24,271 bases of DNA from positions 1 to 24,271 of the forward strand of contig DASVDZ010000024.1 in NCBI GenBank assembly GCA_036380835.1, written 5' to 3'. The notes beneath the pieces were generated by a model. The model saw only the letters and a program-made list of their open reading frames with translations. It was not told where the DNA came from and ran no database searches. Made by a program: the position numbers and the translations under genes. The stretch comes from DASQJL01 sp036380835 (lineage in GTDB: Bacteria > Eisenbacteria > RBG-16-71-46 > SZUA-252). This document shows positions 13,302-23,478 of the stretch, piece after piece (position 1 is the stretch's first letter; each line of letters begins with the position of its first letter).

Positions 13302-14052
13302 GACCGCGATCGAGTTCGCGGGGGTCTGGAAGCGTCTCGGCCACGCGGACGTGCTCCGCGGCGTCGACCTCTCCGTGGCGCGCGGCGAGTCGCTCGTGGT
13401 GATCGGGCGGAGCGGCACCGGGAAGTCGGTGCTCCTCAAGCACGTGGTCGGGCTGATGCGCCCCGACCGGGGCGTGGTGCGGGTGAACGGCGTCGACGTC
13501 TCGTCGCTGGGGGAGCGGGAGCTCCTCTCGCTGCGCGAGGAGATGGGGATGCTCTTCCAGGGAGGGGCCTTGTTCGATTCGATGACGATCGCCGAGAACG
13601 TGGGGCTCGCGCTCCACGAGCACACGCCCCTCCCCGCGTCGCAGATCGAGATCGTGGTGCACGAGAAGCTGGCGCTGGTGGGGCTCGAGGGGACCGAGGG
13701 GATGCGGCCGTCGAGCCTGAGCGGCGGGATGAAGAAGCGCGCGGCGCTGGCCCGGGCGCTCGTCATGAATCCCAAGATCATGCTCTACGACGAGCCGACC
13801 ACCGGGCTCGACCCGATCACGTCGGACGTGATCAACCGGCTGATCCGCCGGCTCCAGGAAAGGCTCCGCATCACGTCGATCGCGGTGACGCACGACATGC
13901 GAAGCGCCTATCATATCGCCGACCGGATCGCGATGCTCCACGAAGGACGCATCCACGCGCTCGGGACGCCCGAGGAGATCCAGGGCACCACCGATCCAGC
14001 CGTGCGCCAGTTCATCGAGGGGAGCTCCGAAGGCCCCCTCCTTCCGACGTAA
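13294..14052 (+). CDS. mlaF: MlaF family lipid ABC transporter ATPase
   Basis: This ATPase subunit powers the MlaE permease. The 252-residue product has Walker A GRSGTGKS (38-45), a Q-loop at LFQGGALFDSMT (88-99), signature LSGGM (142-146), Walker B with DEPTTGLD (166-173) and switch His in VTHDM. The LFQGGALFDS stretch is typical of the MlaF/Mkl subfamily, separating it from other importers. The start is a TTG at 13294 inside the last codons of mlaE; no ATG or GTG in frame would retain the first strand. It lies nine bases upstream of mlaD. Confidence 0.94.
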   Translation: MPETAIEFAGVWKRLGHADVLRGVDLSVARGESLVVIGRSGTGKSVLLKHVVGLMRPDRGVVRVNGVDVSSLGERELLSLREEMGMLFQGGALFDSMTIAENVGLALHEHTPLPASQIEIVVHEKLALVGLEGTEGMRPSSLSGGMKKRAALARALVMNPKIMLYDEPTTGLDPITSDVINRLIRRLQERLRITSIAVTHDMRSAYHIADRIAMLHEGRIHALGTPEEIQGTTDPAVRQFIEGSSEGPLLPT

Positions 14053-14061
14053 GGGGACCTG

Positions 14062-14961
14062 ATGAACAACACGTCGCGACGCGCCGCGATCCAGGTCGGA
14101 ATCACCGGAGTGCTGGCCCTGGCGCTCCTCCTCTTCGGCGTCGTCTGGATCAAGGAGTACCGCCTCGGGCAGCGGAAGATCTACTTCACCGCGCAGTTCG
14201 AGGAGGTCGGGAACCTCTCGGTCGGCGATCCGGTCGCCGTGCGCGGCGTGCGGAAGGGAGCGGTAAGCAAGGTGTTGCTCCAGGACCAGGGCGTGCGGGT
14301 CGAATTCGAGGTCGACCGCGACGTGGTCCTCCACCCCGACGCGACCCTGCGCGTGGCGAACATCGGGTTCATGGGCGAAAAGTTCCTCGCGCTCGATCCC
14401 GGCGCGGCCCCGGGGCGCTACGACGGCCGAAAGCCGATCCCCGGGCGGTTCCAGTCCGGCGTCCCCGAGGTGATCTCCGGCGCGGGCGAGCTCCTGACCG
14501 AGGCGACCGAGCTCTCCTCGCGCCTGAATCTCATGCTCGACTCCCTCGACCCGGCGACGATCGAGAAGGCCGCGAAGAACATGGAGCGCGCGTCGGAATC
14601 GCTCAACCGGACCCTGACGCAGAACCAGGACGACCTGCGCCAGGCCGTCACCGACTTCCGCGCCGCCGCGCACGATCTCAAGACGATCGCCTCGGAGAAC
14701 AAGGGACAGGTCACGACGTCGGTCCAGGACTTCGGCGAGGCGTCGCGAAAGCTCTCGAGCCTGGCCGACCAGCTCTCCGTCACCGCGACCGCGCTCGACC
14801 GCGTCGTGGACCGGATCGACTCGCAGCAGGGATCCCTCGGCAAGGCGATCGCGGATTCGTCGCTCTACCACGAGATGCGCGAGACGCTCCGGAACACCAA
14901 CGACCTGGTGCGGGACATCAAGAAGAACCCGAAGCGCTACCTCAAGATCGGCCTCTTCTAG
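14062..14961 (+). CDS. mlaD: MlaD-type MCE domain protein
   Basis: MlaD-type proteins form periplasmic hexamers that hand lipids to or from the MlaFE complex. The 299-residue product has one N-terminal membrane helix (about 10-30) and an MCE domain (about 38-115) with the hallmark VGNLSVGDPVAVRGVRKG and FMGEKFLALDPG. A long helical tail (about 130-285) is rich in Ala, Ser, Leu and Gln, with coiled-coil character, and ends KNPKRYLKIGLF. The tail is longer than in E. coli MlaD and more like MCE proteins that build a tube. ATG 14062 follows AAGGGGA (14051-14057). The stop is three bases before radA. Confidence 0.92.
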   Translation: MNNTSRRAAIQVGITGVLALALLLFGVVWIKEYRLGQRKIYFTAQFEEVGNLSVGDPVAVRGVRKGAVSKVLLQDQGVRVEFEVDRDVVLHPDATLRVANIGFMGEKFLALDPGAAPGRYDGRKPIPGRFQSGVPEVISGAGELLTEATELSSRLNLMLDSLDPATIEKAAKNMERASESLNRTLTQNQDDLRQAVTDFRAAAHDLKTIASENKGQVTTSVQDFGEASRKLSSLADQLSVTATALDRVVDRIDSQQGSLGKAIADSSLYHEMRETLRNTNDLVRDIKKNPKRYLKIGLF

Positions 14962-14964
14962 ACC

Positions 14965-16398
14965 ATGGCGAAGAAGCAGCCCGGCGCCGCGCGCGCCCCC
15001 AAGGATTCGTTCTTCTGCTCCGAGTGCGGGAACGAGAGCCCGAAGTGGTTCGGGCGCTGCCCGCACTGCGGCGCGTGGAACAGCGCCGTCGAGGCGCCGT
15101 CGTCCGGCGCGCGTCCCGGCGCCGGAGTCCGACCGGGCGGCGCCGGCCGCCGCCCGGGAACCGGCGGGCATCCGGCCGCGGCGTCGGCGCCGCTCCGCTT
15201 CGCTGAGATCGAGGGGGCCGCCGAGGACCGCTGGCGCACCGGCATCGGCGAGCTGGACCGCGTGCTCGGCGGCGGCCTCGTCCCCGGCTCGCTCGTCCTG
15301 ATCGGCGGCGACCCGGGGATCGGGAAGTCGACGCTCGCGCTCGAGATGGCGGACGCCCTCGGCGCCGCCGGGCGCTCGGTCCTCTACGTGACGGGCGAGG
15401 AGTCGCCGCGCCAGGCGAAGATGCGCGCCGAGCGGATCGCGCTCAAGGGGCGCGGCGAGAACCTCTGGATCCACGCGGAGGTGGATCTGGACGCGATCGA
15501 GGCCGAGATCGACCGGCTGACGCCGGGGCTCGTCGTGATCGATTCCATCCAGACCCTCTCGATCGGCGCGCTCGACGCGGCGCCCGGGAGCGTGTCGCAA
15601 GTCCGGGAGTGCGGGCTTCGGCTCCTCCGCCTCGCGAAGGAGCGCTCGCTCCCGATCCTCCTGATCGGCCACGTGACCAAGGACGGCGCGGTCGCGGGGC
15701 CGAGGACGCTCGAACACATGGTCGACGCGGTCCTCTACCTGGAGGGGGACAGCCATCACGGTTATCGCATCCTGAGCGCCGCGAAGAACCGCTTCGGCTC
15801 GACGCACGAGATCGGCGTCTTCGAGATGCGCGGCGACGGGCTCGTCGAGGTGGAGAACCCGTCCGAGCGCCTCCTCCGCGACCGCGGCGAGCCCGCGCCG
15901 GGCTCGGCGATCGTCGCCGCGATCGAGGGGACGCGGCCGCTCCTGGTCGAGGTGCAGGCGCTCGTCGCGCCGACCCACTTCGCGAACCCGCAGCGCGTCT
16001 CGCAGGGTGTCGATCCCCGGCGGCTCTCGGTGGTGATCGCGGTCCTCGAGAAGCGCGCCTCGCTCTCCCTCGCCGGCGCCGACGTCTTCGTGAACGTCGC
16101 CGGCGGGATCCGGCTCGACGAGCCGGCCGCCGACCTCGGCCTCGCGCTCGCGCTCGCCTCCTCGTTCCGCGACCGGCCGCTCCCGCCCGACCGCCTCGCC
16201 GTCGGCGAGGTCGGCCTCGGGGGCGAGCTCCGCCCGGTGCCGCAGCTCCCGCGCCGGCTCGCCGAGGCGCGCCGCCTCGGGTTCCACTCGGCCGTCGTGC
16301 CGAAGCGCGCCCTGGCTCCCGAGGCGAACGTGGGCGGCATGACGCTCCTCGCCGCTTCGACCCTCGCCGAGGCGATCGAACGGTCGCTCGGCGGCTGA
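14965..16398 (+). CDS. radA: DNA repair protein RadA (branch-migration helicase)
   Basis: RadA (Sms) is a RecA-like helicase that extends recombination intermediates. The 477-residue product starts with a zinc finger (Cys18, Cys21, Cys32, Cys35 in CSEC and CPHC). A Gly/Pro/Ala-rich linker (about 48-82) is longer than usual. The RecA-like ATPase has P-loop GGDPGIGKS, GEESPRQAKMRAERI and the RadA-specific KNRFG motif. A Lon-protease-like domain without obvious protease residues ends the protein. The ATG follows the mlaD stop by three bases. In Bacillus radA lies near ispD-ispF; here ispD follows directly and disA is missing. Confidence 0.95.
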   Translation: MAKKQPGAARAPKDSFFCSECGNESPKWFGRCPHCGAWNSAVEAPSSGARPGAGVRPGGAGRRPGTGGHPAAASAPLRFAEIEGAAEDRWRTGIGELDRVLGGGLVPGSLVLIGGDPGIGKSTLALEMADALGAAGRSVLYVTGEESPRQAKMRAERIALKGRGENLWIHAEVDLDAIEAEIDRLTPGLVVIDSIQTLSIGALDAAPGSVSQVRECGLRLLRLAKERSLPILLIGHVTKDGAVAGPRTLEHMVDAVLYLEGDSHHGYRILSAAKNRFGSTHEIGVFEMRGDGLVEVENPSERLLRDRGEPAPGSAIVAAIEGTRPLLVEVQALVAPTHFANPQRVSQGVDPRRLSVVIAVLEKRASLSLAGADVFVNVAGGIRLDEPAADLGLALALASSFRDRPLPPDRLAVGEVGLGGELRPVPQLPRRLAEARRLGFHSAVVPKRALAPEANVGGMTLLAASTLAEAIERSLGG

Positions 16399-16424
16399 TC
16401 GCCGGCGCGCGGTCGGGGGGCGGC

Positions 16425-17141
16425 ATGGATCTCTCGGTCATCCTGGTCGGCGCCGGCGAGGGGCGCCGCATGGGCGGAAGCGGACCGAAGCTCCTCCTCG
16501 ACCTCGGCGGACGGACGCTCCTCGAGCGCTCGGCCGCCGCGTTCCTCCGCCATCCCGCGGTCGGCGAGATCGTCGCCGTCGTCCCCGCGCCGCTCCTCGA
16601 CCGGGCGACGGCCGCGCTCGAAGGGACGGCGCGGCCGGGCGCGCCGGCCTCCCCGTCCGCCGGGCGGATCCGCGTGGTGGCGGGCGGCGCCACGCGCCAG
16701 GAGTCGGTCCGGCGGGGACTCGAGGCGTCGAGCCGCGACGCCGCTTTCGTGGCGGTGCATGACGTGGCGCGGCCACTCGTCACCGTGGAGCTGATCGAGC
16801 GGGTCTACCGGGCGGCGCGCGCTCACGGCGCGGCGATCCCCGCGCTCCCGATCCGCGACACGGTGAAGGAGGTGGCGGACGGTCGCGTCGTCCGCTCCGT
16901 GCCGCGCGACCGGCTCCAGGGGGCGCAGACGCCCCAGGTCTTCGCGCGTGATATACTCGCGCGCGCCCACGAAGCGCGCGCCGCGCGAGGCGACGCCACG
17001 GATGACGCCGCGCTCGTCGAGGCGTCGGGGACCGCGGTCCACGTCGTGCCGGGCGAGGCGTCCAACGTGAAGATCACCGATCCGGCCGACCTCGTGACCG
17101 CCCGCGCGCTCCTCCTCCAGGGATACGGCGAGAGGGACTGA
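16425..17141 (+). CDS. ispD: 2-C-methyl-D-erythritol 4-phosphate cytidylyltransferase
   Basis: IspD adds CMP to methylerythritol phosphate in the non-mevalonate isoprenoid pathway. The 238-residue product shows the nucleotidyltransferase start VGAGEGRRMG with Lys in GPKLLLDLGG, then GGATRQESVRRGL, VHDVARPLV, IRDTVKEV, LQGAQTPQVF and SNVKITDPADL with the second conserved Lys. Compared with the usual AAG-x-G-x-RMG and HDAARP, the first motif reads GAG-x-G-x-RMG and one Ala is Val, mild changes. ATG 16425 follows a G-rich ribosome site (GGGGGGCGG, 16415-16423). The longer open frame upstream only shadows radA. It lies one base before ispF. Confidence 0.92.
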   Translation: MDLSVILVGAGEGRRMGGSGPKLLLDLGGRTLLERSAAAFLRHPAVGEIVAVVPAPLLDRATAALEGTARPGAPASPSAGRIRVVAGGATRQESVRRGLEASSRDAAFVAVHDVARPLVTVELIERVYRAARAHGAAIPALPIRDTVKEVADGRVVRSVPRDRLQGAQTPQVFARDILARAHEARAARGDATDDAALVEASGTAVHVVPGEASNVKITDPADLVTARALLLQGYGERD

Positions 17142-17142
17142 A

Positions 17143-17634
17143 GTGAACCGGGAGTACCGCGTCGGGAGCGGATACGACGTCCATCGCCTCGAGCGCGGCG
17201 TGCCGCTCACGCTCGGCGGCGTCTCCCTGGCGCACGATCGAGGGCTCGCCTCCCATTCCGACGGCGACGCGCTGGCCCACGCGGTCGGCGACGCCATCCT
17301 GGGCGCGCTCGGACTGGGCGACCTCGGGACCCACTTTCCCGACACCGATCCCCGCTTCCGGGGGATCTCGAGCCTCGTCCTGCTCGAGCGGATCCGCGAC
17401 CTGGCGCGCGAGCGCGGCGCGCGGATCGTGAACGTGGACGCGACCGTGATCGCCGAGGCGCCGCGCTTGGCGCCGCACGTGGGCGCGATGCGCGAGCATC
17501 TCGGCCGCGCGCTCTCGATCGGCGCCGAGCGCGTGTCGGTCAAGGCGACGACGAACGAGAAGCTGGGCTTGGTCGGGCGCGAGGAGGGGATCGCGGCGAT
17601 GGCCGTGGCGCTGGTGGAGGTGGAGAGCCGATGA
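17143..17634 (+). CDS. ispF: 2-C-methyl-D-erythritol 2,4-cyclodiphosphate synthase
   Basis: IspF cyclises the product of IspE in the same pathway as IspD. The 163-residue product has the zinc site Asp12 and His14 in GYDVHR with His46 in ALAHAVGDAILGA, the HSDGD motif (38-42), HFPDTD (64-69) and KATTNEKLG near the C-terminus. The length is typical for the trimeric enzyme. The start is GTG 17143, one base after the ispD stop. The ATGA overlap with ddl is four bases. IspD and IspF are separate proteins here, not fused as in some proteobacteria. Confidence 0.96.
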   Translation: MNREYRVGSGYDVHRLERGVPLTLGGVSLAHDRGLASHSDGDALAHAVGDAILGALGLGDLGTHFPDTDPRFRGISSLVLLERIRDLARERGARIVNVDATVIAEAPRLAPHVGAMREHLGRALSIGAERVSVKATTNEKLGLVGREEGIAAMAVALVEVESR

Positions 17635-18686
17635 AGATCGTCGTGGTGCTGGGCGGGAACACCCCGGAACGCGAGGTCTCGCTCCGGAGCGGCGCGGGGA
17701 TCGCCCGCGCGCTGATCGAGCTGGGGCACGACGTCGACCTGCTCGACACCGGAACCGGGCAGATCCTCCCCAATCCCGAGACCGCCATGGCGCTCGGATC
17801 AGGGAAGGCGGCCGCAGCGCCGGGCGGGGCCTCGACCGCCGCGCTCGCCGCCGCCTCGGGCGGCGGCCTCGAGACGTACGTCCGCTCGCTCCCGCGCGCG
17901 GCCGACCTCGTCTTCATCGCCCTCCACGGCGGCGACGGCGAGGACGGGACGCTCCAGGCGCTCCTCGATCTCGCGCGCATCCCCTACACCGGCTCTGGTG
18001 TGATGGCCTCCGCGGTCTCGATGGACAAGTCGCTCTCCAAACGGATCTTCCGCGACGCGGGCATTCCGACGCCGGATTGGATCGAGCTCGAGGCTCCGGC
18101 CGACCCGGCGGTCCCGTGGCGCCCCGCGGTTCCGGACGCCGAGATCGCCCGCCTCGGCGGCTATCCGCTGATCGTCAAGCCGAACGACCAGGGGTCGAGC
18201 GTCGGCATCACGGTCGTGAAGCGCCCCGCGGAGCTTTCGCCCGCCATCGAGACGGCGCGGCGTTACAGCCGAATCGTCGTGGTGGAATCGTTCATCGAAG
18301 GGCGTGAGGTCACGGTGAGCGTGCTCGACGACCGGGCGTTCCCGGTGGTGGAGATCACCCCGGAGGGGGGCTTCTACGACTACGAGCGGAAGTACACCTC
18401 CGGGGCGAGCCGCTACGAGGTGCCGGCCCCGCTCCCGGCCGCGACGACGGAGCGGCTCCTCGCGCTCGGCGTCCAGGCGTGCCGCGTGCTGCGCTGCCGC
18501 GGGATCGCGCGCGTCGATTTCCGCCTCGCGCCGGATGGCACCCCCTACTGCCTCGAGGTGAACACCGTGCCCGGGATGACCGAGACGAGCCTCGTGCCGA
18601 AGGCGGCGGCCGCGGCGGGCCTCGGATACCGCGATCTGGTTCGCGCGATCGTGGAGGCCGTTCCGGCCGCCCGAGCCGCCCGGTAG
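17631..18686 (+). CDS. ddl: D-alanine--D-alanine ligase
   Basis: Ddl makes the D-Ala-D-Ala end of peptidoglycan precursors. The 351-residue product shows GGNTPEREVSLRSG with the catalytic Glu, ALHGGDGEDGTLQALL (98-112), YTGSGVMASAVSMDK (119-133), an ATP-grasp core with VKPNDQGSSVGIT, and EVNTVPGMTETSLVPKAA at the metal and substrate end. Residues about 45-80 form a low-complexity Ala/Gly insertion that most family members lack. GGFYDYERKYTSG is the omega loop, with the Tyr typical of D-Ala rather than D-lactate ligases; that specificity is inference. It overlaps ispF by ATGA. Confidence 0.95.
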   Translation: MKIVVVLGGNTPEREVSLRSGAGIARALIELGHDVDLLDTGTGQILPNPETAMALGSGKAAAAPGGASTAALAAASGGGLETYVRSLPRAADLVFIALHGGDGEDGTLQALLDLARIPYTGSGVMASAVSMDKSLSKRIFRDAGIPTPDWIELEAPADPAVPWRPAVPDAEIARLGGYPLIVKPNDQGSSVGITVVKRPAELSPAIETARRYSRIVVVESFIEGREVTVSVLDDRAFPVVEITPEGGFYDYERKYTSGASRYEVPAPLPAATTERLLALGVQACRVLRCRGIARVDFRLAPDGTPYCLEVNTVPGMTETSLVPKAAAAAGLGYRDLVRAIVEAVPAARAAR

Positions 18687-18692
18687 CGAACC

Positions 18693-19549
18693 GTGGCCGC
18701 CCCGACCGTGCCGCTCCCGCTTCGGAATCCGCAGGCCGTCGCCGCGTTCGACCTGGCCACGCTCCTGATCCGCCTCGGGCTGATCGTCCTCGGCGCGATC
18801 ATCCTGCTCCGCGTCTCCGCGATGCTCGTCGGCCGGCTGGAGCGCGCGATCAAGGAGAGCGGGCGCGGGGAGCCGTCGACGCGGGAGAAGCGGGCCCGCA
18901 CGCTCGGGACGGTGCTGCGCGGCGCGGTCCGGAGCGCCGTCGTGCTGGTGGCGCTCCTCATGGGCGTCCGCGAGCTGGGGCTCGACATCACGCCCGCGCT
19001 CGCGGCCGCCGGCGGGTTCGGCGTGGCCGCGGGGTTGGGGGCGCAGTTCCTGATCCGCGACTGGATCGGCGGCTTCTTCATCATCTACGACAACCAGTAC
19101 GTGGTCGGCGACGCGGTGCGCATCTCGGGCGTCGCGGGAACGGTGGAGGCGCTCACGCTCCGCCACACGGAGCTTCGTGACGGCGACGGCTCCGTCCACT
19201 ACATCCCGAACGGGGAGATCAAGCTGGTCACCAATCTGACGAAATCGTGGTCGGCTCCGGTGGTCCGGATTCCGGTCAGCCTCACCGAGGATCCGGTCCG
19301 CGTGACCTCGGTGCTCGAGGCGTTCCTGCGCGAGTTCGCGGAGGACCCGGCCATGAAGCCGCTCCTCAAGGACGCGCCACGCCTCCTCGGCATGGACGAC
19401 GTCGCGATCGGCCAGTACACGATGATGCTCCAGGCGCGGACGACGCCGGAGAACCGCTACACCGTGTCGCGCGCGCTCCGCTCGGGCGCCGTCTCGCGAC
19501 TCCGCGAGTCGGGCGTCGCGCTCCACGCGCCGGCGGCGGGAGGCGCCGC

Positions 19550-19553
<4 letters not shown>
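18693..19553 (+). CDS. MscS family small-conductance mechanosensitive channel
   Basis: MscS channels release solutes on hypo-osmotic shock. The 286-residue product has three hydrophobic segments (about 20-42, 70-92, and the pore helix 100-120, rich in Ala and Gly: AAAGGFGVAAGLGAQ). Next come the MscS signature FLIRDWIGGFFIIYDNQYVVGDAVRI and the beta domain GTVEALTLRHTELRDGDGSVHYIPNGEI. The size matches E. coli MscS. GTG 18693 lies seven bases after the ddl stop. The GTGA overlap with cysS suggests translational coupling of an osmotic-safety channel with a tRNA synthetase, probably just operon packing. Confidence 0.92.
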
Positions 19554-20980
<1,427 letters not shown>

Positions 20981-21006
20981 ACGCTCAAGGGGCAACGCGC
21001 CGAAGC

Positions 21007-23127
21007 ATGCTTCCGATCGGACGCCCGCGCTCGCTCAAAGGCGAGCTGCAAATCCTATTCCTCGCCGTGGGGAGCGCGTTCCTCGTGCTCGCCACCATCC
21101 TCCTCTATCAGAACGGCCAGGCGTCGCTTCGACGCCAGCTGATGAGCACCGCGACGACGGCGGCCGAGACCGCCGCCTCCCTCATCAGCGTGGACGACCA
21201 CCGGCTGATCCGCTCCCCGGCCGACATGAACACGCCCGGGTTTCGCGGCATCGTCACCAACCTGAGCGCGCTCCGCCGCGCGAATCCCTCGATCTACCAC
21301 CTCTTCACGCTCGCCCCGGTCGGGCGGCTCGGTTCGTGGGGCGTCGTGGTGGACATGGGCGGATCGGCGCCGATCCGCGACGAGGTCGAGCTCCGGAACG
21401 GCCGCATGCCGATCGGCTCGCCGCCCCCGGCGGGAATTCCCGAGGAGCTCCTGCACGAGTCGATGACCGGGACCGCGTGCCGGATCCTCGACCTGACGCG
21501 CCCCGAACGCGCGCGGGTCGTCGCCATCTCGCCGATCCGGGCGCCGGGGGGCGAATCGGTCGGCCTCGTGGTCATCGAGCTGAGCGCCGCCGAGCTGGTC
21601 GCCGAGGCGCGCCTTCTCTGGTACGTGACGATCGGGATCTTCCTCATGGGTCTCGCCGTGAGCGTCGTGGCCGGCAACTCGGTCTCGCGCTGGGTGACGC
21701 GACCGATCGAGTCGCTCCTCGCGGGCGTGGAGGAGATCGCGAAGGGAAATCTCCACGCGCGCATCCAGATCAAGTCGCGGAACGAGCTCGGCGCGCTCGG
21801 CGAGGCGTTCAACCAGATGGCGCGGAGCCTCGAGGCGTCGCAGGCCCGGAACGACGAGCGCGAAGCCCGGCTGCGCGATCTCCACCAGCTGGGATCGGAG
21901 GCCGCCGCGACGCTCGAGCTGCCGCCGATGCTGGGGGTGGCGGCGCACGGGCTCCAGGCGATCTGCGGCGGGCGCCAGGTGGTCGCCGGGGCCGCCACGC
22001 GCCGCGAGACGGTGATCCGGATCTGGGCCCGAAGCGGCGGCGCGGCTCCCGACGGCGCGTGGGAGGTGCCGCTCGAGCGGATCGAGCGCGTGCTCGGGGG
22101 GGAGACGCGGCTCCTGACGCGCGCCGAGCTGAACGCCGCCGGGCTCGAGTGCCTCGCGTCCTGTCCCGGCGCCTACGCGCTGACCGCGCCGCTTCGCGTG
22201 AGCGACGAGACGGTCGGCGTGCTGGTCGCGATCGGCGAGCGGGACGAGTTCCTTCCCGATGCCGTCTCGGTGGGGTCGCTCTTCGCGGCGCAGGTGGCCG
22301 CGGCCGTCGGGAACGCCCGGCTCTTCGAGCAGGTGCGCGAGCTCGACCGGTCGAAGAGCGAGTTCCTCTCCATCGCGTCCCACGAGGTGCGGACGCCCCT
22401 CACCGTCATGAAGTCGTCGCTCGATCTCCTCGTCTCGAGCACCCAGTTCGAGTACTCGAGCGACCAGCGGCAGCTGATCGCCTTCTGCCAGGAATCGGTG
22501 GAGCGGTTGATCCGTCTCGTGAAGGACATCCTCGACGTATCGAAGATCGAGGCCGGGGTCCTCTCGGTCCAGTTCGCGCCCGCCTCCCTGAACGAGCTGA
22601 TCGAGAAGTGCCTCTTCTGGGTGCCCCAGCTTCCGGGGGGCCAGGGGATCGAGGTGGAGGCGCGCCTGCCGAGCGAGCCGGCGATGGTCTTCGCCGACGC
22701 CAACCGCATCCAGCAGGTGCTCGAGAACCTGATCTCCAACGCGATCAAGTTCTCGCAGCCCGGAGGCAAGGTCTCGATCGAGCTGATCCCGACCCAGCAC
22801 GAGTACGAAGTCGTCGTGAGCGACCAGGGGAAGGGGATCGCGGGCGAGGACCTCGATCGGATCTTCGGGAAGTTCTTCCAGGTCGAGGATTCCGCGACGC
22901 GCGAGCAGGGCGGGACCGGGCTCGGACTCGCCATCTGCAAGGGCATCATCGCGGCGCATCGCGGCCGCATCTGGGCGCAGAGCGAGGTCGGCAAGGGAAG
23001 CCGATTCCACTTCACGTTGACGCGCGTCATCGACACGCCGATCGGCGACCGCACCGGCGCCGAGATCCCCATCGCGTCGCTTCTCTCGCCGCTTCGCTCC
23101 GAGCCGCACGTCCCCACACGTTCGTGA
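21007..23127 (+). CDS. Membrane sensor histidine kinase (sensor loop, HAMP, GAF, HisKA, HATPase)
   Basis: The 706-residue product has a first membrane helix (about 14-34), an extracytoplasmic sensor region (about 35-198) of unrecognised type and a second helix (about 200-222). HAMP follows, with WVTRPIESLL beginning just after residue 228. A GAF-like domain (about 290-440) precedes the dimerisation helix with phospho-accepting His459 in FLSIASHEVRTPL. The ATPase has an N-box (573-583, ENLISNAIKFS), G1 with Asp606 (DQGKGIAG), FFQVEDS and G2 GGTGLGL (635-641). All catalytic residues are present. No response regulator lies next to it, so it is an orphan kinase. ATG 21007 is preceded by AAGGGG. 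The sensed signal cannot be told from sequence. Confidence 0.92.
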   Translation: MLPIGRPRSLKGELQILFLAVGSAFLVLATILLYQNGQASLRRQLMSTATTAAETAASLISVDDHRLIRSPADMNTPGFRGIVTNLSALRRANPSIYHLFTLAPVGRLGSWGVVVDMGGSAPIRDEVELRNGRMPIGSPPPAGIPEELLHESMTGTACRILDLTRPERARVVAISPIRAPGGESVGLVVIELSAAELVAEARLLWYVTIGIFLMGLAVSVVAGNSVSRWVTRPIESLLAGVEEIAKGNLHARIQIKSRNELGALGEAFNQMARSLEASQARNDEREARLRDLHQLGSEAAATLELPPMLGVAAHGLQAICGGRQVVAGAATRRETVIRIWARSGGAAPDGAWEVPLERIERVLGGETRLLTRAELNAAGLECLASCPGAYALTAPLRVSDETVGVLVAIGERDEFLPDAVSVGSLFAAQVAAAVGNARLFEQVRELDRSKSEFLSIASHEVRTPLTVMKSSLDLLVSSTQFEYSSDQRQLIAFCQESVERLIRLVKDILDVSKIEAGVLSVQFAPASLNELIEKCLFWVPQLPGGQGIEVEARLPSEPAMVFADANRIQQVLENLISNAIKFSQPGGKVSIELIPTQHEYEVVVSDQGKGIAGEDLDRIFGKFFQVEDSATREQGGTGLGLAICKGIIAAHRGRIWAQSEVGKGSRFHFTLTRVIDTPIGDRTGAEIPIASLLSPLRSEPHVPTRS

Positions 23128-23158
23128 GACCCGCGTCTCTCCCCGAGGCGCCGCGCAG

Positions 23159-23188
23159 TTGACGATCACCGGCGCCACCCCGTACACT
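23159..23188 (+). promoter_or_regulatory. Promoter of the tRNA-Thr/Tyr/Gly cluster
   Basis: TTGACG (23159-23164) and TACACT (23183-23188) are 18 bases apart, 42 bases before the first tRNA. It begins 31 bases after the kinase stop and shares spacing and -35 sequence with the yicC promoter. Confidence 0.6.
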
Positions 23189-23230
23189 CCGCCGCGGCCG
23201 AGCGTACGGAGCCGCCGCGCGCAGGCCCAC

Positions 23231-23306
23231 GCTGGCGTAGCTCAATTGGTAGAGCATCTCATTTGTAATGAGGCGGTTGGGGGTTCGAGTCCCTTCGCCA
23301 GCTCCA
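23231..23306 (+). tRNA. tRNA-Thr (anticodon UGU)
   Basis: The full cloverleaf has acceptor GCTGGCG pairing with CGCCAGC (23296-23302), a D-arm with AGCTCAATTGGTAGAGC and a T-arm with GGTTCGAGTCCC. The anticodon loop TTTGTAA carries TGT. The 3' CCA is encoded (23304-23306). It is the first tRNA of the conserved Thr-Tyr-Gly-Thr-tuf order. Confidence 0.95.
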
Positions 23307-23334
23307 AACCGAGCCCATCGAATACGTCCGTGCC

Positions 23335-23416
23335 GGAGGGGTTCCCGAGCGGTCAAAGGGAGCAGACTGTAAATCTGCCGGCTTAGCCTTCGAAGGTTCG
23401 AATCCTTCCCCCTCCA
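23335..23416 (+). tRNA. tRNA-Tyr (anticodon GUA)
   Basis: This is a type II tRNA with a long variable arm. The acceptor GGAGGGG pairs with CCCCTCC (23409-23415), and the anticodon stem GCAGA/TCTGC encloses CTGTAAA with anticodon GTA. After discriminator A the genome reads CAC, so CCA is not encoded, unlike the three neighbouring tRNAs. Confidence 0.94.
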
Positions 23417-23424
23417 CACCCTGG

Positions 23425-23438
23425 CCGGCTTCGGCCGG
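23425..23438 (+). other. UUCG-capped hairpin between tRNA-Tyr and tRNA-Gly
   Basis: CCGGC-TTCG-GCCGG is a five-pair stem with a stable UUCG tetraloop in the short spacer between two co-transcribed tRNAs. No T-run follows, so it is more likely a processing or stability element than a terminator. Confidence 0.4.
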
Positions 23439-23478
23439 GGGCCCGGACGGTGGCCGGTCTCGTAAACGATTGGACGGA

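Noticed and set aside
13243..16287. Minus-strand open frame of about 1000 codons opposite mlaF, mlaD and radA
   Set aside because: Three well-supported genes occupy the other strand. The frame exists because stop codons are rare in this composition. Similar long frames opposite ispD-radA, dnaB and the histidine kinase were rejected for the same reason.
23159..23386. Short open frames over the tRNA cluster (also 23863-24105)
   Set aside because: They read through tRNA genes; the apparent peptides are translations of tRNA arms.
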